A DNA stretch of 64,000 nt. Origin: Mesorhabditis belari. Taxonomy: Eukaryota; Nematoda; Chromadorea; Rhabditida; Rhabditidae. Below, in pieces: positions 36,601-46,055 of the stretch. The stretch is taken from the NCBI GenBank assembly GCA_958450365.1, contig CAUEEP010000211.1:1-64000 (forward strand). Reading direction: 5' to 3'. Made by a program: the position numbers and the translations under genes. The notes under the pieces were generated by a model. The model was not told the DNA's origin, ran no database searches, and worked only from the letters and a program-made list of their open reading frames with translations. Within the stretch, counting starts at the first letter, position 1. The number at the start of each line of letters is the position of its first letter.

Positions 36601-39600
36601 CACCCACTTTCTAGTGCACTCAGTTCTTCATTTTTTTTTTACAGAAAAATGAAAAACCGTCTTAAAACGAAGAATTGACTGTGCTAGAGGATGGGTTTGA
36701 AAAGGTTTGGAGCACAGGATAAACTGTTTAATGAAAGATACTGTTCTGTTGAGAATAAAAAGCACTAGATTGCGGTCATCCATACAGTAATTCTCAGCAA
36801 ATTCCCCTCTCAAGCACTAGGCTACTAATTTAGCTAAAATAATCCGACTACTCTAACCGGTCTACAGTCCGACTAGAGTGGGTTCCCTTCAAGTAATGCG
36901 TTTTCTAAAAAGTACGCTCAAAAAAAGGCACCGTAATCCAGACAAATATTCAAAATCCTTGAATGTAAATTTGCATTCAAATGAATTTAAACCAAACAAA
37001 AAAAATTTAGGATTTTATTTTACAACAATGCTTGGTATTTTTGGGGTAGGCAAACTTTCGCAATCTTTTTTTCCGCAACTGGATCGTTTGGGCAACTTGC
37101 CATAACTTTTTTCTAAGTCGGCAAATCTCTATGATGTTGGTTTTATTTGGTAGATCTCAATAAGCGCAACAAAATGAAATCAAAATCATAAAGATTGACC
37201 GACTTCGAACAAAGAGTTATGGTGAGTTGCGCAAACGATCCAGTGGCGTAAATGACCCTGTTGCGCAGAAAAAAAAATTCGGAAATTAGCCTACCCCACG
37301 AATTGTGAAAAGGAAAAAAAGGACGAAAAACTACGCGCTTTAATAATTTTATTGAAAGTAAATTCGGAAAGTGCCAAAAACCAAGAGAAAAACGCAAATT
37401 TGGATGTTTTGAAAAAGTTGCCATACTTTTGAAATGATTTTGTTTGCTTTTTCTTTTACTGTATTTTCTAAAATAGTAGTGCACCCGGGCGAGCCAAATT
37501 GATGACTATTTTACGGTTTCCAAGCTTTTGCAGAAGCTCAACACTCAAATCAAAGTTGGCCAGATGGCCGACCGGTTAGGAGTCTTGTCTCTTAAGCGGA
37601 AGGTCGAGGGTTCAATCACTCTGGCAAGATAAAAATGTTTCTTTTTCCCACCAAGTGGGTTTTTTTCTTTCACAACATTTGGGTAATAGGGGTAAATAGG
37701 GGTGAGAACGGCCGCAGTGCCATAAAATTGTGTGTTTAACCTTTATGTCTTATTATGTACCCTTTGTTTGTATCACATTATTGGTTTTCAATAAATGTAT
37801 TTTTTTTAAATCCCCCCACTAGATCTCATCGTCAGCTACATTTTCCGACCGCACATCGATAGGTTCTGATAAGCGGTTCTCGAGATTTCGAGAAATTTAG
37901 GCAACGCTCTTGGTGGACTACTATTAGAGAAAATACGGTATATGTCAAATTGGAAAATAGATGCAGTTTAGAATGTGCGTTACTCGACAATTACTTGAGC
38001 GAAAAATTTTCTAATGCAAATTTACTCAAGCAATTGTTTACCTGAGAGGAAAACACTCTTCAACCGACCGGCCTACAGTAATCCAAATAATACCGTAATC
38101 CAATTGCCATAATCCTCACCAAGATAAACATTATTATTCGTCATTGTTTCCTTCTCCGGATATGCACTCATTTGTGCACAAATTGGACAGGCCAATTGTG
38201 TGACAGATTTCTTTTCTTTACGAATAGTTTCCGAGCATTCAATGCAAATGACGTGACGACAAGAGAGGATACAAGGGAAATGCGAATCGATTGATGGAGA
38301 AACTGTAAAGATGCAGTAAATAGGTCGAAAAAATCAAAAAAAAATCAAAAAACGAACATTCCTCATGACAGATCACACATTCCGGCTGTTTCCAATCCTG
38401 AATTTGACGAGATTTTTTGAAAATATTAGAATTTACTTTGACAAGTTTGTAACCCTTTCGATCAATCGTCAAAACGAGTGAATCATTCGAGAGAAGTTCT
38501 GGAAATCATCTTTTTGGTGTACTTTTTGCTCAAATCTCGTAAACACACCCCATCTAGTGCACTAAATTCTCCATTTCGTTGAGCAAGTGCCAGAAATGGT
38601 TTGTTTCCATTTACGAGTTACGGGTTACAATTTACGGTAGCTGGGTTACGAAGCTGAGTAGCTGGGTACAATTTACGGTTTAAAGGTTTACGGCTGGGTT
38701 TAAAGCAGTGAATCTTTAGCTTTTCATTCATTTCTATGAGAAAATTGAAAGAATTCAGTCCGATGCTTACAAGAAAGCACAAAGTACACCAATAAAGTCA
38801 GATTTGAAAGCTTTCTTTAATGCTTTAAGCTTTAAGCTTTAAAGAAAGCTTTTATGAACACTTTGTTTAGTAAAAGAACTCACCAATCAGAAAATAAGCT
38901 GTTGTTTGATTGGATGAATTGACGAGACTTTCATTTACATAAGTTTTGTCGAAACATTTCTTGCAAATCGCATTTTCGCATTCAGTGATCTGCGGTGAAG
39001 TTGGCTCATCTGTGGTCGGGGTGACTAAAAATAAACTAGTAGTCAGTCTACTGCTCAACTAATTATTGTGTTCTTTTCTAAAAACACTTAGATTTCTATT
39101 GAGTTTTCGATTTTAAGGGAGTGAAGCGACGCGACGCGCTTTTTTTTTAAAGCGTGGATACCCTACCGTACCCCACACAAAAATTCCCTTTTGTCATTTT
39201 CCAAAAATATTTTTTTTCATTTTGGGAGTGGGACAAATGCGACCTTTTTTTTGCGCACCTTTTTTTGCGCACCCGGACATTTGCGCACCTTTTTTTTCCG
39301 CACTTAGCCCATTAGCGCACCTTTTTTCGCGTTTTCAAAAAGCAAAAAAGCTCTAAAAAGGTAATATTAACCAATTTCTATTCCAAAAGTTGTTTTTCTA
39401 GGTAATTTTAGGGCGTAGAATCGAAATTTTGACATATCAGAGCTTGTGGAAACAAACGGACGGAGTTATACAAAGAGAAAGATCGACAATTTTCTGTAAT
39501 TTGATCTAGCGATTTTGATCTAGCCATTTTGTCTTTCAAATTGGTTCCACACGCTCTGTTATGTCAAAATTTGAATTCAACACCCTCAAATTACCTAGAA

Positions 39601-40635
39601 AAACAACTTTTGGAATAGAAATTGGTTAATATTACCTTTTTAGAGCTTTTTAAAACGCGAAAAAAAGGTGCGCTAATGGGCAAGGTGCGCAAATGTCCGG
39701 GTGCGCAAAAAAAGGTAGCATTTGTCCGACTCCCTGCATTTTCACCGTCCGGGTTTTATACCGAGTTTTCTTTAAGTTCTTTAAATTTTATAAGTTTTCT
39801 CCCCCTTTCTGTAAAATCTATCCCTTTTTCTAGCGCTTTTTTAAATTTACCGTCCAAATTCCCTTCTTGTTACTAGGTTGTTAAAAAAGTTAGCGATCAC
39901 TTGCAGAAAAGTTCAAATTATCTAATTATTTTGACAATGAATTGTTATAGTTTTTGCCTCATTTGAAAGCCCGTTTTCTTGCGAACATTTTCTTATATAA
40001 TTTACTTTACTAGAGTGTACTCCTATCAAATTATGTTTTGTAAAAAGTGCTAAACTACCGTGATCTCGCAGTTCATAGGTAGAAAGTTATTTTCATTTTC
40101 CAAAGCCAAAATAAAGTGTAACTATTGCTTTTTTTTGCAAACAGAAACTGCGGGAAATCGCGAAGTTGCGTAGTTTTTACCTTTTAGCCCAAATTTGACG
40201 TGTCAGCGAGATCTGATTTGTCGAAATTCGGAATCTACGTATATGATTCCCTTATATGAAAACATTTTTGAAGCTCTACAGCCTTTCCTAAGGCCTTTTC
40301 CAGCGAAAAAAAAAGTCGTATTTGTCCCACCCGCAAAAAAAGAGGGTTTAGAAAAGCGCGCTTTTTAGGAAATGACTTTGCTAAAGAGCACCTTTTAGAA
40401 AGCATGATTTGAACGATTTGTTTTGTGAGGAACACACTATACTTTACACATTCCATATTTTTAGATGAATAAAAGTGAACTTCATCTTTTGCTCCGTCAC
40501 TAAGAATTCGGTGCACCAGAAAGGGTGCGTTTATAAAAAAATTGAATCATAAAGCATAAAGTACATGCAATTATAAATCTCACACGGTTTCTTGCATTTC
40601 GTGCAATTCAAACTCTTGAAAAACTTTGAAGGCAT
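33643..40635 (-). CDS. TRIM-like protein B: degenerate RING, RING, B-box-like
   Basis: Minus-strand family member spread over 7 kb. Exons, 5' to 3': 40,635-40,584, 39,024-38,884, 38,498-38,437, 38,397-38,358, 38,302-38,120, 36,488-36,403, 36,357-36,313, 34,857-34,792, 34,636-34,517, 34,240-34,164, 34,110-34,035, 33,672-33,643. They encode FFKSLNCTKCKKP, then ITECENAICKKCFDK (first module, His replaced by Asn). The second RING is CVIC, LSCRHVICIEC and CPIC. The B-box-like part is CIQCEES, MYGCVTCDN and VCGTCMFRGHRHH, followed by the helical tail. Each exon has a counterpart in the other members. Introns are swollen by fold-back and SINE-like elements. An extra possible in-frame exon at about 35,869-36,018 would split the B-box. 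Confidence 0.78.
33735..34014. repeat. MITE with TACCGTAAATACT termini
   Basis: Starts TACCGTAAATACTTTAATCG and ends with the inverse of TACCGTAAATACTGTAATAG. About 280 bp without an ORF, in the last intron of TRIM-like gene B. Related termini (TACCGTATTTTCT) occur at 46,201, 60,241 and, singly, near 37,930. Confidence 0.75.
34328..34467. repeat. imperfect 12-bp tandem repeat
   Basis: About eleven units of AAATAAGAGCT or AAATAGGAACC type in direct order, in an intron of TRIM-like gene B. Two unit variants are grouped in blocks. Confidence 0.85.
35869..36018 (-). other. candidate in-frame cassette exon in TRIM-like gene B
   Basis: A 150-nt minus-strand open segment framed by TATTCAG and GTGAG. 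It is phase 0 at both ends, so it could be included without frameshift. It encodes HIRAASFSRRISNYLVEKV and RANIFKRIISPRRGP. No counterpart is present in sibling genes, where the flanking exons join directly. It could be an alternative exon or chance. Confidence 0.3.
37043..37297. repeat. palindromic fold-back element, second copy
   Basis: Same GGGGTAGG...CCTACCCC family as 30,926-31,148, with the same centre (TAGATCTCAATAAGCGCAAC). Lies in an intron of TRIM-like gene B. Confidence 0.85.
37555..37700 (+). repeat. tRNA-derived SINE-like element
   Basis: The head GTTGGCCAGATGGCCGACCG and the later GAGGGTTCAATCACTCTGGC resemble a tRNA-Leu/Ser gene with box A and box B, but the arms no longer pair well. 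It is followed by a T-rich tail (TCTTTTTCCCACCAAGTGGG) shared with the minus-strand copy at about 52,950-53,112. A diverged copy is at 44,735. The repeated head-plus-tail layout is that of a SINE rather than a tRNA gene. Confidence 0.65.
39225..39735. repeat. long fold-back element with GGGACAAATGCGACC ends
   Basis: About 510 bp. Starts GGGAGTGGGACAAATGCGAC and ends with a close inverse (GCATTTGTCCGACTCCC). Inner paired segments include GAGCTTTTT and AATAGAAATTGGTTAATATT. The arms hold G/C-rich GTGCGCAAA subrepeats. Related arms occur at about 40,200-40,340 and 60,319-60,655. It lies in intron 1 of TRIM-like gene B. Confidence 0.8.
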
Positions 40636-41553
40636 TATCGGGGAATAAATGTAAATTTAAAAAATAAGTGCATTAAAATATTGCGAATGGGAAAAAGGCA
40701 GATTTCGCTTTTATTTTCTTTCCCTTTTTCTTTCCAATTGTCAACATTCGATTGAAAGTGAGAAAAAAACAAAACAAAAATGCTTAGGCATCGAAAAATA
40801 GGGGAAATTTCAGAGATTCTAAGACAAAAGAGTCTAATCTTTGAAAGAAACTCAGATTTGAACTTTAAAATTTAGAAAATTTGCTTTAAAATTTAAACTC
40901 TAAATTTAAGCAAATTTAGAAGTACAAAATCGATTTGCTTGAAGTCGAAACGCCTTTAGAGATCACAATATTTTCCTTTTTCCTTTTAGAGATCACAATA
41001 TTGGGTATCGTAATCTCAAAAACTCCAAAAAGGAACATTGTTTAGCCTTTAAGTTTCTTTAGAATTCCAACCTACCGTATTCCAAACAAACTTAAAGGCT
41101 AAACAATGCTCCTTTTTTTGGAGTTTTTGAGTTGACGATAACCAATATTATCTATCATAAACAAATCTTTATGTATTCTATCATTTTTTTGTTAGCTATT
41201 GTTAGCTTTCAAGTTTCAAATGAAATGTTTTCCCTCAAAATGTACACGACAAAACAAAGTACACTTTTGGTCTTTTGTTATCGGAAAAGCTTTGATAAAA
41301 ATTACCTTTTCACAATTTCGAAAAGGTGAGAAACAATGAAAAATATCTTGAAATATTCATTTTAGATTGAAAATCAAAGTGTTTGCTGAATAAAACAAGG
41401 TTGAGAACAAAACAAGGCTCAGGACAAAACAACGCTGAGAACAAAACAAGTCTCAGGACAAAACAAGGCTCAGAAGGTTTGTGTTTCCATAGAAATCCAT
41501 TCAAATTCTCTAAAAACTTACAAAAAGAAACAAAAAAAATCAAAATTCCAGAA
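40636..41553. other. divergent intergenic region with repeats
   Basis: About 920 bp between the 5' ends of TRIM-like B (-) and the GNAT gene (+). A fold-back pair spans about 40,990-41,148 (GGAACATTGTTTAGCCTTTA inverted at about 41,088). A 17-bp tandem repeat (about 41,391-41,473; unit AGAACAAAACAAGGCTC) lies just upstream of the GNAT start. Confidence 0.65.
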
Positions 41554-44500
41554 ATGTGCTCAAAATTGTGGTCAACTCTTGAAGATTTCTCTGAAATAGA
41601 CAACGAAATGCCATCGTCTCAAACATTTTCCCCACTCAAAAGCGCGCTACAGATCGCCAAAAACCGCCTAATTCCAGTGGGGAAATTTGAAGTTTACAAA
41701 TTTTCGAATTTGAAAACGAATTTCTGGTTTTACGCAATGGATTTCCTGGGGTACGTTTGGACTTTTTTGAAATGTAAATAGAAATTAAGGAATTGAGAAA
41801 TTAAGGAATTAAGTAATTAAGAAATTAAGAAGTTAAGTAATTAAGGAATTAAGGAATTAAGTAATTAAGAAATTAAGAAGTTAAGAAGTTAAGAAATTAA
41901 GGAATTAAGAAATTAAGGAATTGAGAAATTAAGAAATTAAGAAATTAAGTAATTAAGAAGTTAAGTAATTAAGAAATTAAGTAATTAAGAAGTTAAGTAA
42001 TTAAGAAATTAAGTAATTAAGAAAGTAAGCAGAAATTAAGCAGAAATTAAGCAAGAAATAGAAATTAAGCACAAAGTAAAGTTTGAAATATCGTTTAAAA
42101 TCCAATTTTCAGTACCTATTTCTTTGTCAATTTCGATGGAAAGCGAAATTTTAACGATTTGCAAAAAGCATTGAAGATTTTCGCAGAAAAATCGAAACTT
42201 TTTCAAGAAATGCGAAATTCGGAGCTCCTCATTTTGTGGGGTGATGCGGAAATGGTGGAAAAGGTAACTCGAATTGGAAATTGCATCAAAATGGGTAGTA
42301 CTATAGTGACTTAGTTTAAGCTTATTGTAAGTCACTGTTGTAAGTGTTACTGTAAGTGGAATAAAAGTATTCCATCTTGTCAATTGACTACTTTATTCAG
42401 CATACTGTAAAAGATACTTAACTTAAAGAAGAAATTCGGTGTAGGGGCTACTTTGCGCCAAATTTTTTGCGCAACTGGATCGTTTGCGCAACCGCGTCGT
42501 TTGCGCAACTCGCCATAGCTTTCTTCTAAGTGGGCCAATCTTTATGATGTTGGTTTCATTTTGTAGATCTCAATAAGTGCAACAAAATGAAATCAACATC
42601 ATAAAGATTGACCGACTCAGAAGAAAGTTATGGTGAGTTGCGCAAACAACCCAGTTGCGCAAAAAAAAATTTCGGAAATTAGCCTACCCCAGAAATTCAG
42701 CTAAAGCCCCATCTCCTCCATTCGCACAACTTCTCTTCTTCATCCGATCCACATTGCTTTGATTGTTTAAATATCATTCCATGTGGAGCGAAATTCGTGG
42801 AAAAACCGCTGGGAGACGGGTGAGTTCGATTCATCTCGACAAAACGACAAATTTCCCATTTTATTAGCCAATCATGATCATGCAAAAAAAACGTTGAATT
42901 TAATCGCTTAATTTGACCTCCATTCATTTCTAAGCATTTTATTTGACCTTATTTTCGTATAAAATTATGATTTCTTTAGAATTCACGTAAAATGATTTAA
43001 ATATAGTGCTTTAATCTGACTACTTACTTACTTACTTACTTACTTGCCTTACTTGCCTTACTTACTTACTTACTTGCTTACTTACTTACTTACTTGCTTG
43101 CTTGCTTACTTACTTACTTGCTTGCTTACTTACTTACTTACTTACTTTCTTACTTACTGACTTCTTAAAGAAGAAATTCAGCTAAAGCCCCGAATTAGAA
43201 TTCACGTAAAATGATTTAAAGATAGTGCTTTAATCTGAAGATTTATCATTCACTCATTTAACAAATTCCGAATTTAAATTTATATTTGAATAGAATCAAT
43301 TCTTCAGTCTCGACAATTTTACTCTTCTTGTGTCATTTTTTTTTTCAATTAAGCCTGTTTTCCCTTTATCACTTTTTTTCTCTTTACATCAATATTGATA
43401 TTTCAGTTTTTTTCTCGATTCCCTTAACGAGAAAGACGCCAATTTTTAAAAAGTTATTGGAAATTCACAAACAGTATGACTTAAATTTCTTAGCTTAAAT
43501 TTTGCTTGGGTGAAACTATCATAGTTGAAAAATTCAAAAATTCGACGAATCAAGGAGAGATCAATTAGCATTTATCGGATTGTGGCCGGATTAGGACGTC
43601 CGAAATCGATCACAAGATAATCAATGGCCGGTTTTGGACGTCCGGATCAGATCCTGACCGCTGGATCGGATTCGGACGTAACATATATATATATGTCGTA
43701 ACCGGTTTACTATATCGGATTGTGGCCGGATTAGGACGTCCGAAATAGATCAAAAGATAATCAAAGGCCGGTTTTGGACGTCCGGATCAGATCCTGTCAT
43801 CCGGATCAGATCCTGACCGCTGGATCAGATCCTGACCGCTGGATCAGATCCTGACCGCTGGATCGGATTCAGACGTAACATATATATGTCGTAACCGGTT
43901 TGCTATATCGGATTGTGGCCGGATTAGGATTTTTGAAACCGACCACAAAATAAGCAATAGCCGGTTTTGGACGTCCAGATCAGATCCTGAGGTCCGGATC
44001 GGATTCGGACGTAATATATATATATGGTGGAAAAGAGACCAATCTAGCCAGAAGGATCAAACCTCCCAAATTAACAAATTCCGAATTTAAATTTATATTT
44101 GAATAGAATCAATTCTTCAGTCTCGACAATTTCACTCTTCTTGTGTCATTTTTTTTTCAATCAAGCCTGTTCCCTTTATCACTTTTTCCTCTTTACATCA
44201 ATATTGATATTTCAGTTTTTTTCTCGATTCCCTTAACGAAAAAGATGCCAATTTTGTAGCCTCAAAGTGGAGATATTCAGCAAAAGATGAAGCTGAACGG
44301 ATAAAGTTTCGCTTATTTCAATGGAAATCAACTAAAAAATCATCAATAGACACCGTATTCATGATCTTCCATCAATTTGCATTCGATCCAAATCCGATAA
44401 TTCTTTGATTGGATGGGTGATGGTGGATCATCGAGGAATGGTACAACATCTACATGTACTGCCTGAGTATCGGGGAAAAGGAATACGGTAAGGTTTATCG

Positions 44501-44662
44501 AAAATACCTACCGTTCCCCATTAAAGATCGATTTTGATGGAGAAAATCGGTGAAAAAGTCTATGAAAATCCGATGGGAATCAAACCATTCTATTGTGTGG
44601 ATGAGGAGAATGATGTGATGATGAAATGGATACCGAAAGGACATTGGGTAGGGTTACTGTAA
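41554..44662 (+). CDS. GNAT/FR47-like N-acyltransferase (glycine N-acyltransferase type)
   Basis: Six exons: 41,554-41,750, 42,113-42,263, 42,701-42,819, 44,216-about 44,307, about 44,353-44,487 and about 44,534-44,662. N-terminal helices (SALQIAKNRLIPVGKFEVYK) are followed by LPSICIRSKSDNSLIGWVMV, then HLHVLPEYRGKGIRSILMEK. The last is the acetyl-CoA-binding GNAT motif A (xxRGKG). The FR47/GLYAT layout and the segment ASKWRYSAKDEAERIK fit nematode glycine N-acyltransferase-like proteins, which conjugate acyl groups in detoxification or metabolism. Substrate unknown. Introns hold a tandem repeat, a palindromic MITE, a microsatellite and satellite DNA. All phases agree. The end at 44,662 assumes no splice at GTAGGG. 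Confidence 0.72.
41783..42060. repeat. tandem repeat of AAATTAAG-type 8-9 bp units
   Basis: Some thirty imperfect copies of AAGAAATT, AAGTAATT and AAGAAGTT alternate through intron 1 of the GNAT gene. Confidence 0.9.
42440..42690. repeat. palindromic fold-back element, third copy
   Basis: Member of the GGGGTAGG...CCTACCCC family (centre TAGATCTCAATAAGTGCAAC). It fills most of GNAT intron 2 and ends ten bases before exon 3. Confidence 0.85.
43020..43155. repeat. ACTT/GCTT microsatellite
   Basis: A long run of CTTA units interspersed with CTTG, in GNAT intron 3. Confidence 0.95.
43257..43444 (+). repeat. partial duplicate of intron end plus start of GNAT exon 4
   Basis: Nearly identical to about 44,073-44,255. 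It shares TTTATATTTGAATAGAATCA and the acceptor plus the first about 40 bases of exon 4 (TCTCGATTCCCTTAACGA). The upstream copy loses the frame after GCCAATTTTT, so the downstream copy is the one used. The two copies bracket the satellite DNA. Confidence 0.85.
43574..44023. repeat. satellite array, about 140-190 bp unit, first block
   Basis: About three units, each containing TATCGGATTGTGGCCGGATT, GGTTTTGGACGTCCGGATCA and GGATTCGGACGTAACATATA with a short TA run. A CCGCTGGATCAGATCCTGA subrepeat expands the second unit. A second block lies at 45,031-45,300. The blocks are introduced by nearly the same about 90-bp leader (about 43,491 and 44,955). Confidence 0.88.
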
Positions 44663-44734
44663 GAAATGTCTGAGTAGATATCTCCGGCTAAACCTAAAAC
44701 GAGCTTTCCAGGAAAAATTACCGTAATCTTGATT

Positions 44735-44960
44735 AAAGTCAAACTTTGCCGCCATGACGGACTTGTTAGGAGTCATGTTTCTAGTTGAGAGGTCAAGGGT
44801 TTGATCCTGCTAGATTATTGGTCTCTTTTCCACCATATATATACAGTGCCGGACAAAAGTTTAAGAGCATGACCTCAAGTTATGGAAAAAGCTCAATATC
44901 TTTTAGAAGGTGAAGAATTTCATTTACGTTTTAAAAGCATTTTTGTTTGTCTCTTAAATT
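44735..44960 (+). repeat. diverged tRNA-like SINE followed by a solo Tc1-type end
   Basis: 44,735-44,820 resembles the SINE-like head (CTTGTTAGGAGTC, GGGTTTGATCCTGCTAG), and its 3' part (GGTCTCTTTTCCACCATATA) is inverted at about 44,023-44,070. At 44,844 TA|CAGTGCCGGACAAAAGTTT has the look of a Tc1-like terminal repeat, with no partner nearby. Confidence 0.5.
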
Positions 44961-45030
44961 TTGCTTGAGTGAAACTATCATAGTTGAAAAATTATAAAAA
45001 ATTCGACGAATCAAGAGAGATCAATAGCAT

Positions 45031-45300
45031 TTATCGGATTGTGGTCGGATTAGGACCTCCGAAACCGACCACAAGATAATCAATGGCCGGTTTTGGACGT
45101 CCGGATCAGATCCGGACTGATCGGATCCGGACGTAACATATATATATGTCGTAACCGGTTTGCTATATCGGATTGTGGTCGGATTAGGATGTCCGAAACC
45201 GACCACAAGATAATCAATGGTCGGTTTTGGACGTCCGGATCAGATCCGGACTGATCGGATTCGGACGTAACATATATATGTCGTAACCGGTTTGCTATTT
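45031..45300. repeat. satellite array, second block
   Basis: Two units of the same satellite as 43,574-44,023 (about 140 bp each: TATCGGATTGTGGTCGGATT, GGTCGGTTTTGGACGTCCGG), close to head-to-tail identity. Confidence 0.88.
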
Positions 45301-46055
45301 TAACCGATTTGCTTTGGAAGCAGATCGGCTAGCCAATTTATCAGTGAGATTTTCTCAGAGTTTTTCAAGTTTTATGATCTACTTCAAATTTCTTTTTCTT
45401 TCTTTATTAAACTGTGCTCGGAGTGCGAGTTGAAGAAGGGGCTCCCAAAGAAGGGAGTTGTCATCAAGCCGATTGTCACACAGGAGCAGAACGAGTGATG
45501 CCAAGTCGATCTCAAGCCAGGCCAAGCGAAGTCGATCTAAAATCCGTTCCCTGATGGTGATTAGAAGTTTCTTATGGTATATCAAGATCTCTAAACGAAG
45601 TTCGTCATTCTGAGACCACTCAAATCCAAGACTATAGCAAATCGGCTGAAACAGCAAATCAGTTACGACATGTATATGTGGTTTTTTCTTCTCTGTATTT
45701 AGGGCTTAGCGGTTGTGCTTGTACCTGTTTGTACCACCATTATTCGTGTGAATTAGGGAACAGATTTGAACATGAAGGGTTACAGTAGCTTTTTCTGTGA
45801 GGCGTCTTTTAGAGAACGGTTTTTTTCAGGTTCTCAATTCCTCGGGCGCTCATCAAAAGATCCTCTTCACTGCGATTTATCCAAGAAAATGAAACCTTTG
45901 ATTAATTAAATGGAGATTTATTAAAGCTACAGTCATTTCTCTAGCAGAAAATTGTTTCAAAAACTAAAAAAAGCTACAAATAAATGCATTAAAAAGAGAA
46001 ATTTTCGAAAAAAAGCTTTGTGAATTGAATATTTGATAATTTGTTTGTATTTTCT
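45301..46055. other. gap with a lone minus-strand ORF, possible receptor-domain relic
   Basis: 45,379-45,657 (-) encodes a helical 92-codon frame (ITIRERILDRLRLAWLEID, LASLVLLLCDNRL). It faintly recalls the ligand-binding domain of nematode nuclear hormone receptors. No zinc-finger domain or splice context was found, so I do not call a gene. The rest is AT-rich with nothing recognised. Confidence 0.25.

Noticed and set aside
37555..37629. tRNA-Leu or tRNA-Ser gene
   Set aside because: The promoter boxes are recognisable, but the acceptor and anticodon stems do not pair well and the same sequence recurs with a shared tail. Treated as SINE-like.
41310..41781. ORFs overlapping the 17-bp tandem repeat as part of the GNAT protein
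   Set aside because: Acceptor TTCCAG directly before ATG 41,554 gives a better start. The upstream frame only reads through the tandem repeat.
45379..45657. Nuclear hormone receptor gene
   Set aside because: The helical 92-codon frame only vaguely resembles a ligand-binding domain. No C4 zinc fingers or joined exons nearby.
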